Source of the DNA: Allomuricauda sp.
GTDB lineage: Bacteria > Bacteroidota > Bacteroidia > Flavobacteriales > Flavobacteriaceae
Direction of reading: 5' to 3'
Assembly (NCBI GenBank): GCA_017795045.1
Contig: CP051244.1
Span: forward strand, 1,351,407-1,415,406
Length of the DNA stretch: 64,000 nt
Both the position numbers and the translations under genes were made by a program. A model generated the notes under the pieces. That model was not told the DNA's origin and ran no database searches. It saw nothing but the letters and a program-made list of their open reading frames with translations. Shown piece by piece: positions 52,257 through 61,041 of the stretch; within the stretch, counting starts at the first letter, position 1, and each line of letters opens with the position of its first letter.

Positions 52257-52799
52257 ATGTACGCAATAGTAGAGATGGCAGGGCAGCAATTTAAAGTTGC
52301 AAAAGACCAGAAAGTGTACGTTCACCGTTTGCAGGAAGAAGAAGGTAAAAAAGTCGTTTTTGACAAAGTTCTTCTTTTGGAAGATGGAGGTAACGTTACC
52401 ATTGGCGCCCCAGTCATAGAAGGTGCGGCTGTTGAGGCCAAAGTTGTAAAACACCTTAAAGGTGATAAAGTGATCGTCTTTAAAAAGAAAAGACGTAAAG
52501 GTTACCAAAAGAAAAACGGACACAGACAATACCTGACTGAGATCGTTGTTGAAGGTATCGTGGCCAAAGGTGCCAAGAAAGCTGCTCCTGCAAAGGCGAA
52601 AGCTGATGAAAAACCAGCTGCAGAGCCTAAAAAGGCAGAAGCTAAAAAAGCAGCAGCTCCCAAAAAAGAAGCCCCAAAGGCAACCGAGGATTTAAGCTCC
52701 AAAACGGTAGCTGAATTGAGGGATATGGCAAAAGCCAAGGACATTACCGGATATTCTTCCATGAAGAAAGCCGAGTTGATTGAAGCGTTAAGCAAATAA
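52257..52799 (+). CDS. rplU: 50S ribosomal protein bL21 with C-terminal extension
   Basis: The first 103 residues are a normal bL21 (MYAIVEMAGQQFKVAKDQKVYVHRL, KIVFKKKRRKGYQKKNGHRQYLTEI). The protein continues to 180 residues: an Ala/Lys/Pro-rich linker (about 105-143) and then a compact helical segment, LSSKTVAELRDMAKAKDITGYSSMKKAELIEALSK, similar to SAP or Rho-N nucleic-acid-binding domains. The E. coli protein ends near 103. It begins the bL21-bL27 operon. Confidence 0.96.
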   Translation: MYAIVEMAGQQFKVAKDQKVYVHRLQEEEGKKVVFDKVLLLEDGGNVTIGAPVIEGAAVEAKVVKHLKGDKVIVFKKKRRKGYQKKNGHRQYLTEIVVEGIVAKGAKKAAPAKAKADEKPAAEPKKAEAKKAAAPKKEAPKATEDLSSKTVAELRDMAKAKDITGYSSMKKAELIEALSK

Positions 52800-52824
52800 G
52801 ACACAGAACTAAAATTTATATATC

Positions 52825-53085
52825 ATGGCTCACAAGAAAGGTGTAGGTAGTTCAAAAAACGGTAGAGAATCAGAATCGAAACGCTTAGGGGTTAAGATTT
52901 TTGGTGGTCAGGCCGCTGTAGCCGGTAACATCATTGTAAGACAACGTGGTACCAAGCACAACCCTGGAGACAATGTTTATGCCGGAAAAGATCATACCTT
53001 GCATGCCAAGGTAGACGGCATTGTTAAGTTTGAAAAGAAAACTGGAGGAAAATCTTTTGTTTCCATCGAGCCTTTTCAAGCATAA
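52825..53085 (+). CDS. rpmA: 50S ribosomal protein bL27
   Basis: The 86-residue protein starts with [61 protein letters not shown], the normal bL27 sequence with the N-terminal tail that reaches the peptidyl transferase centre. It has no cleavable N-terminal extension. It follows rplU by 25 bases and is closed by a terminator. Confidence 0.97.
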   Translation: MAHKKGVGSSKNGRESESKRLGVKIFGGQAAVAGNIIVRQRGTKHNPGDNVYAGKDHTLHAKVDGIVKFEKKTGGKSFVSIEPFQA

Positions 53086-53107
53086 TAACACCACCGTTTA
53101 AACGATT

Positions 53108-53142
53108 AAAATAAGGCCCCGCAAAGCGGGGCCTTATTTTTT
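53108..53142 (+). terminator. Intrinsic terminator of rplU-rpmA
   Basis: AAAATAAGGCCCCGC / GCGGGGCCTTATTTT, 15-bp perfect stem with an AAA loop, then T residues. Confidence 0.9.
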
Positions 53143-53245
53143 ACCCTTGCCCCCACCTATTTTTTAATGGTTTAATAACCTAATGGTGATATGTGACCGG
53201 CAGTAATTGATTTTATTGTTCCCTTCTTAATTTGGGTCACGTTCC

Positions 53246-54847
53246 ATGAAAGCAAATTTTGGCGCCTTTTGTACATTGGTCTTGGGGATAGCTCTTATCC
53301 ACACAAAAGGTCTGGGACAAAAATTCCAAACCGACCTCAGCCCAACACAAACCTCCGACTCCACTTTTCTGGAATTTCAAAAAAGATTGGAAGCTTCCAA
53401 AAAGCATCCCGACCAACCCCGGGAAATTGTACAAAGCCATATTGGATTGGGAGAGTACTACCACGCTTTGGGATTGTATTCGGAAGCCATGGACCAATAC
53501 AATGGCGCTTTGGAACAAATGGGGACCGACCTTTCGGATACGCTATATGTCACATTGAACAACAATATTGGAAGGGTCTATCTCTCCCTAAACAATTTTG
53601 ACTTGGCCGAGCAACATTTTACGGATACCATGAACCGTTCCTTGGAGCTTAACCATAGTGTTGGCCGGGCCAATTCCATGGCCCTATTGGGAGCTTGCTA
53701 TGAAAAGCAGGGAGAATATGATAAGGCGTTGGCCTATCAAAAAGAAAGCCTGTTGTTGTTTGAACAACTGGAAGATAAACATGGCGTAGCCATCACCAAT
53801 GAAAATATAGGAAGCATTTACGAAGATTTGGAGCAGTTTGACCTTGCCCATCAATATTTTGATAAATCATACGGGTACGTAAAGGATTCCGAAACCATAG
53901 AGGAGGTAAACGTACTCAATAATCTGGGAGATTCCTTTCGGAAAACTGGTGACTATGATTTGGCATTGGCACATACCCAAAAGGCGTTGGGGATTGCCCA
54001 AAAACTCAATGACTTCCATCAGTTGGAAAGCGCCCATAAAGACCTTTCCAAGACCTATGCATTCATGGGGGATTATGAAAAGGCCCACGCGGAACTGATA
54101 CAATCGGAAAAATACAACAGGGCCATGCTCATGGCCCAAAACACCAATCAGCTCAATGTGCTGCAGACCATTTACGAGACCAATAAAAAGGAGGCCGAAA
54201 TACAATTGCTGAAGGAACAGAACAAGGTAAGTGCTGCCAACCAAAATCTACTTTGGGTGGCCCTGTTCGCGATTGCCGCCATTCTTACTATCCTATACAA
54301 CTATTTGGGGAGAAAACGGAAGGCCAAGATCAAGATACAGGAATACAAACAGCGGATGCTTAAGGCGGAACTGGACAAAAAAGCCATTGAGGAAAGGAAT
54401 TTGCAACGTGAAGTACAGTTAAAGACTGCATCCTTGTCCCGGTACAGCCTACACCTATCCCAGAAGAACAAAATCTTACTTGATTTGGCCAATACTTTGA
54501 GAAACATTGCTTCGCGAAGGAACATGGACACTTCGGAAAAAATAAAAGCTTTGGTCAAGGAAATCGATTTTAATCTGCAACAGGAGCACGAGTGGGATGA
54601 GTTCATGAATTTTTTTAAGGAGATCCACCCAGAGTTTATCAAAAAACTCTCCACCATGTCCCAAGACAACCTCTCCCCGGCGGAGCTTCGGTTGGGGATG
54701 CTACTGAGACTGAACCTGACGTCCAAGGAAATCGCATCCATTTTACGGGTGACTCCTGATAGTGTTCGGGTGGCCCGCCATCGACTTCGGAAGAAACTCC
54801 CCATAGACCAAAAAGAGGAACTGGTAAACTTTATGATAGAGCTTTGA
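53246..54847 (+). CDS. TPR-containing membrane protein with C-terminal LuxR-type HTH
   Basis: The 533-residue protein has a signal-like N-terminus (to about 24), four to six TPR repeats (about 65-320: IGLGEYYHALGLYSEAMDQYNGALEQM, NNNIGRVYLSLNNFDLAEQHF, and so on), one membrane helix (about 333-352, LLWVALFAIAAILTILYNYLG), a coiled coil (about 358-410), and a C-terminal helix-turn-helix (about 480-525: LSPAELRLGMLLRLNLTSKEIASILRVTPDSVRVARHRLRKKLP). It lacks a histidine kinase or receiver. The architecture suggests a membrane-bound regulator with periplasmic TPRs. It precedes the TonB receptor-phytase genes and may control them. Confidence 0.88.
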   Translation: MKANFGAFCTLVLGIALIHTKGLGQKFQTDLSPTQTSDSTFLEFQKRLEASKKHPDQPREIVQSHIGLGEYYHALGLYSEAMDQYNGALEQMGTDLSDTLYVTLNNNIGRVYLSLNNFDLAEQHFTDTMNRSLELNHSVGRANSMALLGACYEKQGEYDKALAYQKESLLLFEQLEDKHGVAITNENIGSIYEDLEQFDLAHQYFDKSYGYVKDSETIEEVNVLNNLGDSFRKTGDYDLALAHTQKALGIAQKLNDFHQLESAHKDLSKTYAFMGDYEKAHAELIQSEKYNRAMLMAQNTNQLNVLQTIYETNKKEAEIQLLKEQNKVSAANQNLLWVALFAIAAILTILYNYLGRKRKAKIKIQEYKQRMLKAELDKKAIEERNLQREVQLKTASLSRYSLHLSQKNKILLDLANTLRNIASRRNMDTSEKIKALVKEIDFNLQQEHEWDEFMNFFKEIHPEFIKKLSTMSQDNLSPAELRLGMLLRLNLTSKEIASILRVTPDSVRVARHRLRKKLPIDQKEELVNFMIEL

Positions 54848-54902
54848 CCCCTTTTTCACCCCACTTTTTAGAAAAGGTTAGCCCCATGTAAAAAAAATGT
54901 AA

Positions 54903-54957
54903 TTGTTGCCTTCTTGTTTCCGCAGTGTTAGGGATTTGTTTCCTTTTTGTTTCCTTT
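54903..54957 (+). promoter_or_regulatory. Five-unit 11-bp direct-repeat array upstream of the receptor-phytase operon
   Basis: Consecutive 11-base units begin at 54903, 54914, 54925, 54936 and 54947: TTGTTGCCTTC, TTGTTTCCGCA, GTGTTAGGGAT, TTGTTTCCTTT, TTGTTTCCTTT. The TGTT core is kept in all five and the TTGTT core in four. The strict 11-bp phase is one DNA turn and is typical of OmpR/PhoB-type binding sites. The array ends 29 bases before the -7 box at 54987. Confidence 0.65.
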
Positions 54958-54986
54958 TAATTTAAACCTTAATGAGTTGATATACA

Positions 54987-54994
54987 TAGTTTTG
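54987..54994 (+). promoter_or_regulatory. -7 promoter box of the receptor-phytase operon
   Basis: TAGTTTTG fits TAnnTTTG; transcription is predicted near 55001, 18 bases before the ATG. Confidence 0.5.
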
Positions 54995-55018
54995 GAATGC
55001 ATACTAACGTAAACCAAA

Positions 55019-57922
55019 ATGAAATCGATGAACTTGAAAAAACTACTTTTTGTAACGCTTTTTTTGATGCTTGGTCTCCTAAATGCACAAGCACAAACGG
55101 GCAATATACAAGGAACCATTACCGATGAGAACGGAATTTATGTTCCCGGGGCCAATGTATATATTGAATCGCTATCCAAAGGGGCTATCACCGACTTTGA
55201 TGGTAGATTTACCTTGGTGGGAATAGTCGCAGGGACCTATACACTGAATATTTCTTACTTGGGCTATGCCGATGTGGAGCAAGAGGTTACCGTATCCGGC
55301 GGGCAAACCACTGCTGTGAGCATTGTACTGAACCCTTCGAATGTGGAATTGGATGAAGTGCAGGTAAGTGCCTATGGACTTAGTGGGCAGGCGAAAGCCC
55401 TGAATACCCAAAAAACCAATTTGAACATTACCAATGTAGTCTCAACGGACCAGATTGGAAAATTCCCAGATGCCAATATTGGGGATGCCGTAAAACGAAT
55501 TCCTGGAATCACCATGCAGGTAGACCAAGGGGAGGCCCGGAATATCATTGTTCGTGGTCTATCCCCCCAATTAAACTCCGTGACTTTGAACGGTAGCCGG
55601 ATTCCTTCCGCGGAAGCAGATAACCGAAACATTCAGATGGATTTGATACCTTCGGATATGATCCAGACCATTGAGGTGAACAAGGCCGTTACCCCAGATA
55701 TGGATGCCGATGCCTTGGGAGGTTCGGTAAACTTGGTTACCCGTACCGCGCCCCAAGGGTTCCGGGTTTCAGCCACAGCCGGGTCGGGAGTCAACTTTAT
55801 TACCGATAAAAGAATTTGGAACGGATCCATTCTAGTTGGGGACCGCACCAATGATGGCAAATTTGGGTATATGCTTTCCGCAACCATCAACGATAATGAT
55901 TTTGGGTCGGACAATATTGAAGCGGAATGGACCGATGAATTTGAGTACAATACCGGAGCTGAGGATGATGAAGGTGAACCCATTTTGGAGGAAATGGATG
56001 TTGACCCCTATACCAATGTAACGGAACAACGTACCTATTTGGTACAACGGGTGCGAAGAAGCTTTGCGGCCAACTTTGATTTTCAAATCAACTCAGGGAA
56101 CAATATTTTCCTGAAAACCATGTACAACTGGCGGGATGATCGGGAGAACCGTTTCCGATTGGAGCAGGAAATCTTGGACGGAGAGGATATTGAAGTTGGG
56201 GATTTCACAGTTTCCAGTGGAAGACTTACCCGTTTCCCGGCAGAGATCAAAAGACAGACCAAGGGAGGTGTTGCCGGTGGACGCAACAAGAACAGACGTT
56301 TGGAAGACCAACGGATGCAAAACTATACGCTTGGAGGTAACCATTTGTTGGGGTCGTTAAAGATGGATTGGATGGGATCTTATGCCAAGGCTTCAGAGGA
56401 ACGTTTGAACGAGCGTTATGCGGAATACGAATCTGAATACATTGTAAACAACGATAACAGCAATCCCAAATACCCCATCATGACGGCTGCCAATGCTTCG
56501 GATTTTAACGATTTGGGCAACTTTGAATTTGGTGAGGTTACCAATGAAAATCAATATACCGAAGAAGAAGACATAAACTTCTTTGCCAACTTTGAATTGC
56601 CTGCGGACTTTTTTGGTCAAGGTAATGGGACCATAAAATTTGGTGCAAGGGGCAGGTTCAAGACCAAGGAAAGAAACAATGACTTCTTTGAATATGATTT
56701 GGAGGAGCTATATCCAACCTTGGCCGATATGCCTGTTAAGAGTTATACGGATCCCGACTTTTTGGCGGGTAGCAAGTATCAAGCTGGGAATTTTGCCAGT
56801 GAGGAGTGGTTGGGTTCTTTGGATTTGAACAGTTCAAATGGGGAGGCCATTCCAGATGAGTTCCTACCAGGAAATTTTGAGGTAAAGGAGAATGTTCTGG
56901 GAGCTTATGCCATGGTCAACCAAAGACTTTCCAACAAATTGAGTGTGTTGGCCGGGGTTAGGGTAGAGAATACCAAATTGGAGTCAGATGGAAACCGTGT
57001 CATTTATATAGAGGAAGATGAGGATGCCGGTATTGAGGAAGGTATTGAAGTGGAACAAGTTTCGGATGAAAACACCTATACCAATATCTTGCCGGGCGTT
57101 CACTTTAAATATGATGCAACCAATAATACCATTCTAAGGTTTGCATGGACCAACACCTTGGCCAGACCCAACTATGTTGATTTGATTCCAAGGGCCGAGA
57201 TTGTGAACGAGGATGCAGAGGTCATTGTTGGGAATCCAGAGTTGGACCCAACAACGTCCATGAACTTTGATTTGAACGCGGAGCATTATTTTGAGAGCGT
57301 AGGTATTGTTTCAGGAGGGCTTTTTTATAAGAGGATAAACGATTTTATCTATACCTTCATCACAGAATCTGAAGATGATTCTTTTGGAACAGGAACCACA
57401 GGATACGATATTTTTCAACCCTTGAACGGGGATTCTGCATCCATTTTTGGTGCGGAGGTCTCCTTCCAGCGTCAGTTGGATTTCTTGCCTGGGTTTGCAC
57501 GTAATTTCAGCATTTATCTAAACTATACCTACTTGACCTCAAGTGCAGATGGTATCCGTAACGAAGATGGTGATGAACGAACCGATTTGGATCTGCCCAA
57601 TACCGCTCCCAACATGTTCAACGGATCATTGGGGTATGCCGACAAACGTTTCAGTGCAAGACTTTCCGCCAATTTTTCGGATTCGTATGTGGATGAAATC
57701 GGAGGGAATGCCTTTGAGGACAGATACTATGATACCCAGTTTTTCCTGGATTTCAACGCTAGCTATGCCATCAATAGTAATTTGAGATTGTATGCAGACG
57801 TAAACAATATCACCAATCAGCCTTTGCGCTATTTTCAAGGAGTAAAGGATAGAACCCAACAAATGGAGTTCTACGATATTCGATTCACTTTTGGATTGAA
57901 GTACGATTTGTTCAAAAAATAA
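55019..57922 (+). CDS. TonB-dependent receptor linked to a phytase
   Basis: The 967-residue protein has a signal peptide (to about 26, NAQAQ), a carboxypeptidase-D-regulatory-like domain (about 28-110: GNIQGTITDENGIYVPGANVYIE, ITDFDGRFTLVGIVAGTYTLNISYLGYADVEQEV), a plug (about 118-235: DQIGKFPDANIGDAVKRIPGITMQVDQGEARNIIVRGLSPQLNSVTLNGSRIPSAEADNR, of the TonB-Xanth-Caul type) and a long barrel ending in YDIRFTFGLKYDLFKK. An ATG three codons in (55028) is an alternative start. It probably imports the phytate or phosphorylated inositol handled by the phytase downstream, but no ligand motif proves that. Confidence 0.9.
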   Translation: MKSMNLKKLLFVTLFLMLGLLNAQAQTGNIQGTITDENGIYVPGANVYIESLSKGAITDFDGRFTLVGIVAGTYTLNISYLGYADVEQEVTVSGGQTTAVSIVLNPSNVELDEVQVSAYGLSGQAKALNTQKTNLNITNVVSTDQIGKFPDANIGDAVKRIPGITMQVDQGEARNIIVRGLSPQLNSVTLNGSRIPSAEADNRNIQMDLIPSDMIQTIEVNKAVTPDMDADALGGSVNLVTRTAPQGFRVSATAGSGVNFITDKRIWNGSILVGDRTNDGKFGYMLSATINDNDFGSDNIEAEWTDEFEYNTGAEDDEGEPILEEMDVDPYTNVTEQRTYLVQRVRRSFAANFDFQINSGNNIFLKTMYNWRDDRENRFRLEQEILDGEDIEVGDFTVSSGRLTRFPAEIKRQTKGGVAGGRNKNRRLEDQRMQNYTLGGNHLLGSLKMDWMGSYAKASEERLNERYAEYESEYIVNNDNSNPKYPIMTAANASDFNDLGNFEFGEVTNENQYTEEEDINFFANFELPADFFGQGNGTIKFGARGRFKTKERNNDFFEYDLEELYPTLADMPVKSYTDPDFLAGSKYQAGNFASEEWLGSLDLNSSNGEAIPDEFLPGNFEVKENVLGAYAMVNQRLSNKLSVLAGVRVENTKLESDGNRVIYIEEDEDAGIEEGIEVEQVSDENTYTNILPGVHFKYDATNNTILRFAWTNTLARPNYVDLIPRAEIVNEDAEVIVGNPELDPTTSMNFDLNAEHYFESVGIVSGGLFYKRINDFIYTFITESEDDSFGTGTTGYDIFQPLNGDSASIFGAEVSFQRQLDFLPGFARNFSIYLNYTYLTSSADGIRNEDGDERTDLDLPNTAPNMFNGSLGYADKRFSARLSANFSDSYVDEIGGNAFEDRYYDTQFFLDFNASYAINSNLRLYADVNNITNQPLRYFQGVKDRTQQMEFYDIRFTFGLKYDLFKK

Positions 57923-57950
57923 TTTCAGCAGCTAGTATTATTTTGAACAA

Positions 57951-57999
57951 TGTCATGCCGAGTGCCTGTCCTAACATTTGGGCAGGCGCTCCAAATGAC
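57951..57999. repeat. Two-tier inverted repeat between the receptor and phytase genes
   Basis: An inner stem AGTGCCTGTCC (57961-57971) / GGGCAGGCGCT (57980-57990) with G-T pairs and an 8-base loop is enclosed by GTCAT (57952-57956) / ATGAC (57995-57999). It resembles the short interspersed hairpin repeats found in flavobacterial intergenic regions. A later T-rich stretch (58004-58012) makes partial termination possible. Confidence 0.55.
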
Positions 58000-58023
58000 G
58001 CCTTCTTTTTTTAAACTATTCTT

Positions 58024-59043
58024 ATGAAAAAAATCTATATACCCTTTATGCTTGTGCTAGGTATGGTTTCCTGTAAACAAGGGAGTGAGCTTCCAGCCAT
58101 AGCACCGGACATTATTACTGAAAAAACACCAAACGATACGGATGATCCCGCCATTTGGGTCAATCCGGATGATGCATCAAAAAGTATTGTTTTTGGAACC
58201 GATAAAGAGACCAACGGAGGTATTTATGCCTTTGACCTCAATGGAAAGATCATTCAAGAAAAGTCCATCAAAAACATCCAAAGACCCAACAATGTGGATT
58301 TGGAATACGGTTTTCAGTTGAACGATTCGGTTGCTGTGGATGTAATTGCTTTCACGGAAAGGGAAAAGCAACAAATAAGATTGTTTTCCGTACCAGATAT
58401 GAAGCCGCTCGATGATGGAGGTTTCCCTGTTTTTGAAGACGAATCGAATATGGAACAACGTCTGGCCATGGGTATCAGTTTGTACAAATCGCCAAAAGAT
58501 TCATCCCTGTATGCCATTGTTGGCAGAAAGATAGGACCAAGTGGTTCGTATTTGTACCAATATAAATTTGAATCGGATAGCATGGGAATTTCCGCCAATT
58601 TGGTGCGAAAGTTCGGAAGCTTTACGGGAGGAAAGGAAATTGAGGCCATTGCCGTGGACAACGAAATGGGCTACGTATATTATTCTGATGAGGGCGAATG
58701 CGTTAAAAAATATTATGCGGAACCTAGTATGGGCAATGAAGAATTGGCCTGCTTTGGAGGAGAACACTTTTTGGAGGATATCGAGGGGATTGCCATTGCT
58801 AGATACCCCAACGGAGAAGGGTACATCATTGTATCTGACCAGCAACGCGGACAGTTCAATATCTTCTCCAGAAAAGACAATAGTTTTATCAAAGCCGTAA
58901 ACTTGTCAACTACTGAAACTGATGGTTGCGATGTGGTTACCGTACCGTTGAACGATACTTTCCCCAATGGTCTTTTTGCTGCAATGAACGACCAAAAGGA
59001 CTTCTATTTTTACGATTTGAAGAAAGCGTTGGGCCTGAAATAA
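58024..59043 (+). CDS. Beta-propeller phytase lipoprotein
   Basis: The 339-residue protein has a lipoprotein signal (LVLGMVSC, Cys17). The mature part matches beta-propeller (BPP) phytases: TPNDTDDPAIWVNPDDASKSIVFGTDKETNGGIYAFDLNGKI, NVDLEYGF, GISLYKSPKDSSLYAIVGR, KEIEAIAVDNEMGYVYYSDEGECVKKYYAEP, and DGCDVVTVPLNDTFPNGLFAAMNDQ. BPP enzymes remove phosphate from phytate with calcium. The C-terminal DG...P-N-G-L-F block carries typical Ca-site residues. As a lipoprotein next to a TonB-dependent receptor it probably acts at the cell surface or periplasm. It converges on the D-threonine aldolase-like gene. Confidence 0.9.
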   Translation: MKKIYIPFMLVLGMVSCKQGSELPAIAPDIITEKTPNDTDDPAIWVNPDDASKSIVFGTDKETNGGIYAFDLNGKIIQEKSIKNIQRPNNVDLEYGFQLNDSVAVDVIAFTEREKQQIRLFSVPDMKPLDDGGFPVFEDESNMEQRLAMGISLYKSPKDSSLYAIVGRKIGPSGSYLYQYKFESDSMGISANLVRKFGSFTGGKEIEAIAVDNEMGYVYYSDEGECVKKYYAEPSMGNEELACFGGEHFLEDIEGIAIARYPNGEGYIIVSDQQRGQFNIFSRKDNSFIKAVNLSTTETDGCDVVTVPLNDTFPNGLFAAMNDQKDFYFYDLKKALGLK

Positions 59044-59046
59044 AAT

Positions 59047-60159
59047 TCAAATAGTAAGTTTTCGTTTTCGAGCGGTTATCTCCCAAGTGTCGGTTTTTTT
59101 ACCGTTTTTGATTACGGAAACTTCATCATGTAGGTTAATGGTAGGACAAATATGGTAGGGGATGCCGTAAAGCACATCACCTATATTTAGGGCATCCCAA
59201 TCTGCCACTTTGATCACACCGTGCTCCTCACTTTGTGAAAGTAGCTCGTAATCCTCAAGATTGAGGAATTGTATCCGTTTGTCGATTGGATTTTCAGCGG
59301 CCACGGATTTATGCCCCATATCCACGGTAACAATACCTTCAGTGGGTTTGGAGATAACGCGGGTCACCACGAGGGCCGCATGTTTAAAGTTTTGTTCCGT
59401 TAATTTTTCACCATATCCCCAATCCCACAACACGCAGGTACCCGGACTGGTAATCCTGTTTTCTTCCATACGGTGTGAAGTGAAGGAAGGGGTTCCCCCA
59501 CAAATCATTCTCAGGTTTGGATGTGAATTCTTTAAGGTATCGAAGTAGTCGGTGACGGACTCCAGCCCCTCTTCAATTTTTTGGTTCCTCTCCGAAAAGT
59601 CGGGGTTGCGAAGATGCCCATCGTACACATGGAACCCTTCAAACTGAAGGGATTTGCATTCATCCAAAGAGGCGATCAAAGTATCTAGCTCCTTTCCTAT
59701 TTTGATTCCTGAACGGTTCATCCCGTTGTTGATATCAATATAAACTGGAATGATCAAGCCTTTGGTCTTGGCTTTTTCATTCAACGACTTGGCGGAGGAA
59801 ACTGCATCGATTAGTGTGGCAAAACGGGTAGAAGGAAAATGGGCGGTCAATTCAAGGAAACGGTCCACTTTGGGCCCTACCAGTTGATGGGCGATCAGTA
59901 CAAAATCGGCACCCGCCTCTGAGGCAATTTCCGCTTCCGCAATGGTAGAACCTTTAAAATTGGAAATGCCGGCATCCAATAAACGCTTCATGACCTTGGG
60001 CATTTTATTGGTCTTGATGTGGGGCATCAAACGGGTAGTATCCCCATTGACCAAGGAAAGCATTTCTTTGATGTTGAATTCCAGATGATCTATATACAGG
60101 GCAATGGATGGGGAATCTACCGTATCCACATTTTTGATTTCATACCAATTTTGGGCCAT
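59047..60159 (-). CDS. D-threonine aldolase-family PLP enzyme
   Basis: The 370-residue cytosolic protein has an alanine racemase-like fold. PLP binds Lys49 in LMPHIKTNKMP. Other family segments are GSTIAEAEIASEAGADFVLIAHQLVGPKVDRF, VYIDINNGMNRSGIK, GFHVYDGHLRN, RMICGGTPSFTSH, and the C-terminal metal-binding HxC in YHICPTINLHDE. Close relatives split D-threonine into glycine and acetaldehyde or act on other D-hydroxy amino acids; the substrate here is not known. It is on the opposite strand to the phytase, with three bases between stop codons. Confidence 0.9.
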   Translation of the reverse strand: MAQNWYEIKNVDTVDSPSIALYIDHLEFNIKEMLSLVNGDTTRLMPHIKTNKMPKVMKRLLDAGISNFKGSTIAEAEIASEAGADFVLIAHQLVGPKVDRFLELTAHFPSTRFATLIDAVSSAKSLNEKAKTKGLIIPVYIDINNGMNRSGIKIGKELDTLIASLDECKSLQFEGFHVYDGHLRNPDFSERNQKIEEGLESVTDYFDTLKNSHPNLRMICGGTPSFTSHRMEENRITSPGTCVLWDWGYGEKLTEQNFKHAALVVTRVISKPTEGIVTVDMGHKSVAAENPIDKRIQFLNLEDYELLSQSEEHGVIKVADWDALNIGDVLYGIPYHICPTINLHDEVSVIKNGKKTDTWEITARKRKLTI

Positions 60160-60262
60160 GTTCCTATTAGTTTGAATTGGGAAACAAGGTACTCATTTAT
60201 GTGCGAAAGGAAGTTGAATTCTTTTTGTAGCTTTAAGTACATTAACTATAAACCCATTTATC

Positions 60263-60841
60263 ATGAAAAAAGTCATTAGCTGTTTGTTATTGTCGTCTAC
60301 CATCTTGTTTTCAAGCTGTTTGGGGTCGTTCAAGGCGTTCAATAATTTGAAGGACTGGAACCAAGGGGCAACCGACAGTAAATTTGTAGACAACCTGATT
60401 TTTTGGGGGTTGTGGATTGTCCCCGTGTACGAATTGTTCCTCCTCGGGGATGCTATAATCTTCAATGTGATCGAGTTTTGGTCCGGATCTAACCCTATTG
60501 CCATGAAGGAAGGGGAATCCGAGACCCAAATGGTGGAACATGATGGTAATACCTTTAAAATGGTGGCCACAAAGAACCGAGTGCAGGTGAGTGTGGTCGC
60601 AGGACCCAAACAAGGCAAGAAAATCGATTTGGTGTACAAGCCAGATGAAAAATCTTGGAACGCCGTTCGCCCCAATGGAGAGATTATAAAGTTATCTTCT
60701 TTCGAGGAAGGATTCTACATTGTGTATATGCCCAATGGGGAACAAGTTAAAATCGACCCTATGAGTACCAGACAAGAGGGGTTGGCCATTCTACAAGAGA
60801 GCAAGACCTGCTATTATTCGGAAAGCTTATTGGCAGATTAA
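60263..60841 (+). CDS. DUF3332 family lipoprotein
   Basis: The 192-residue protein has a lipoprotein signal (TILFSSC, Cys19), two predicted membrane-associated hydrophobic segments (about 45-62, LIFWGLWIVPVYELFLL, and about 64-76, AIIFNVIEFW), then a beta-rich part (TQMVEHDGNTFKMVATKNRVQVSVVAGPKQGKKIDLVYKPDEKSW). The FxNLKDWNQG and WIVPVYELFLLGDAIIFN blocks are those of DUF3332. The function is not known. It stands alone and ends in a hairpin terminator. Confidence 0.82.
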   Translation: MKKVISCLLLSSTILFSSCLGSFKAFNNLKDWNQGATDSKFVDNLIFWGLWIVPVYELFLLGDAIIFNVIEFWSGSNPIAMKEGESETQMVEHDGNTFKMVATKNRVQVSVVAGPKQGKKIDLVYKPDEKSWNAVRPNGEIIKLSSFEEGFYIVYMPNGEQVKIDPMSTRQEGLAILQESKTCYYSESLLAD

Positions 60842-60858
60842 AAATATTGCACTTCATC

Positions 60859-60888
60859 AAAAGCCATGGTAAGAACTATGGCTTTTTT
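60859..60888 (+). terminator. Intrinsic terminator of the DUF3332 gene
   Basis: AAAAGCCAT / ATGGCTTTT stem with a loop of about ten bases, then further T residues. Confidence 0.75.
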
Positions 60889-60958
60889 GTTGCGATAAAC
60901 TTTCAATATATTCCAAAACGGGGGTTTTTGCCAGGAAAAGCGCCTTTGTCCGTAACAA

Positions 60959-60987
60959 AACAACAATTTCCGTGACCTATTGTTGTT
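60959..60987. promoter_or_regulatory. Inverted repeat upstream of the second M61 gene
   Basis: AACAACAAT / ATTGTTGTT, nine perfect base pairs with an 11-base spacer, centred about 70 bases before the ATG at 61042. It could be an operator or a leader hairpin. Confidence 0.4.
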
Positions 60988-61041
60988 GAAAATATTTTAA
61001 TCCTATATTAGTCGGCAATATCAAAAAACAATCAGTAAATC

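Noticed and set aside
57940-58023. tRNA-like or small RNA gene in the receptor-phytase gap
   Set aside because: The region folds as a two-tier hairpin but has no tRNA arms or anticodon, and no promoter box lies in front of it.
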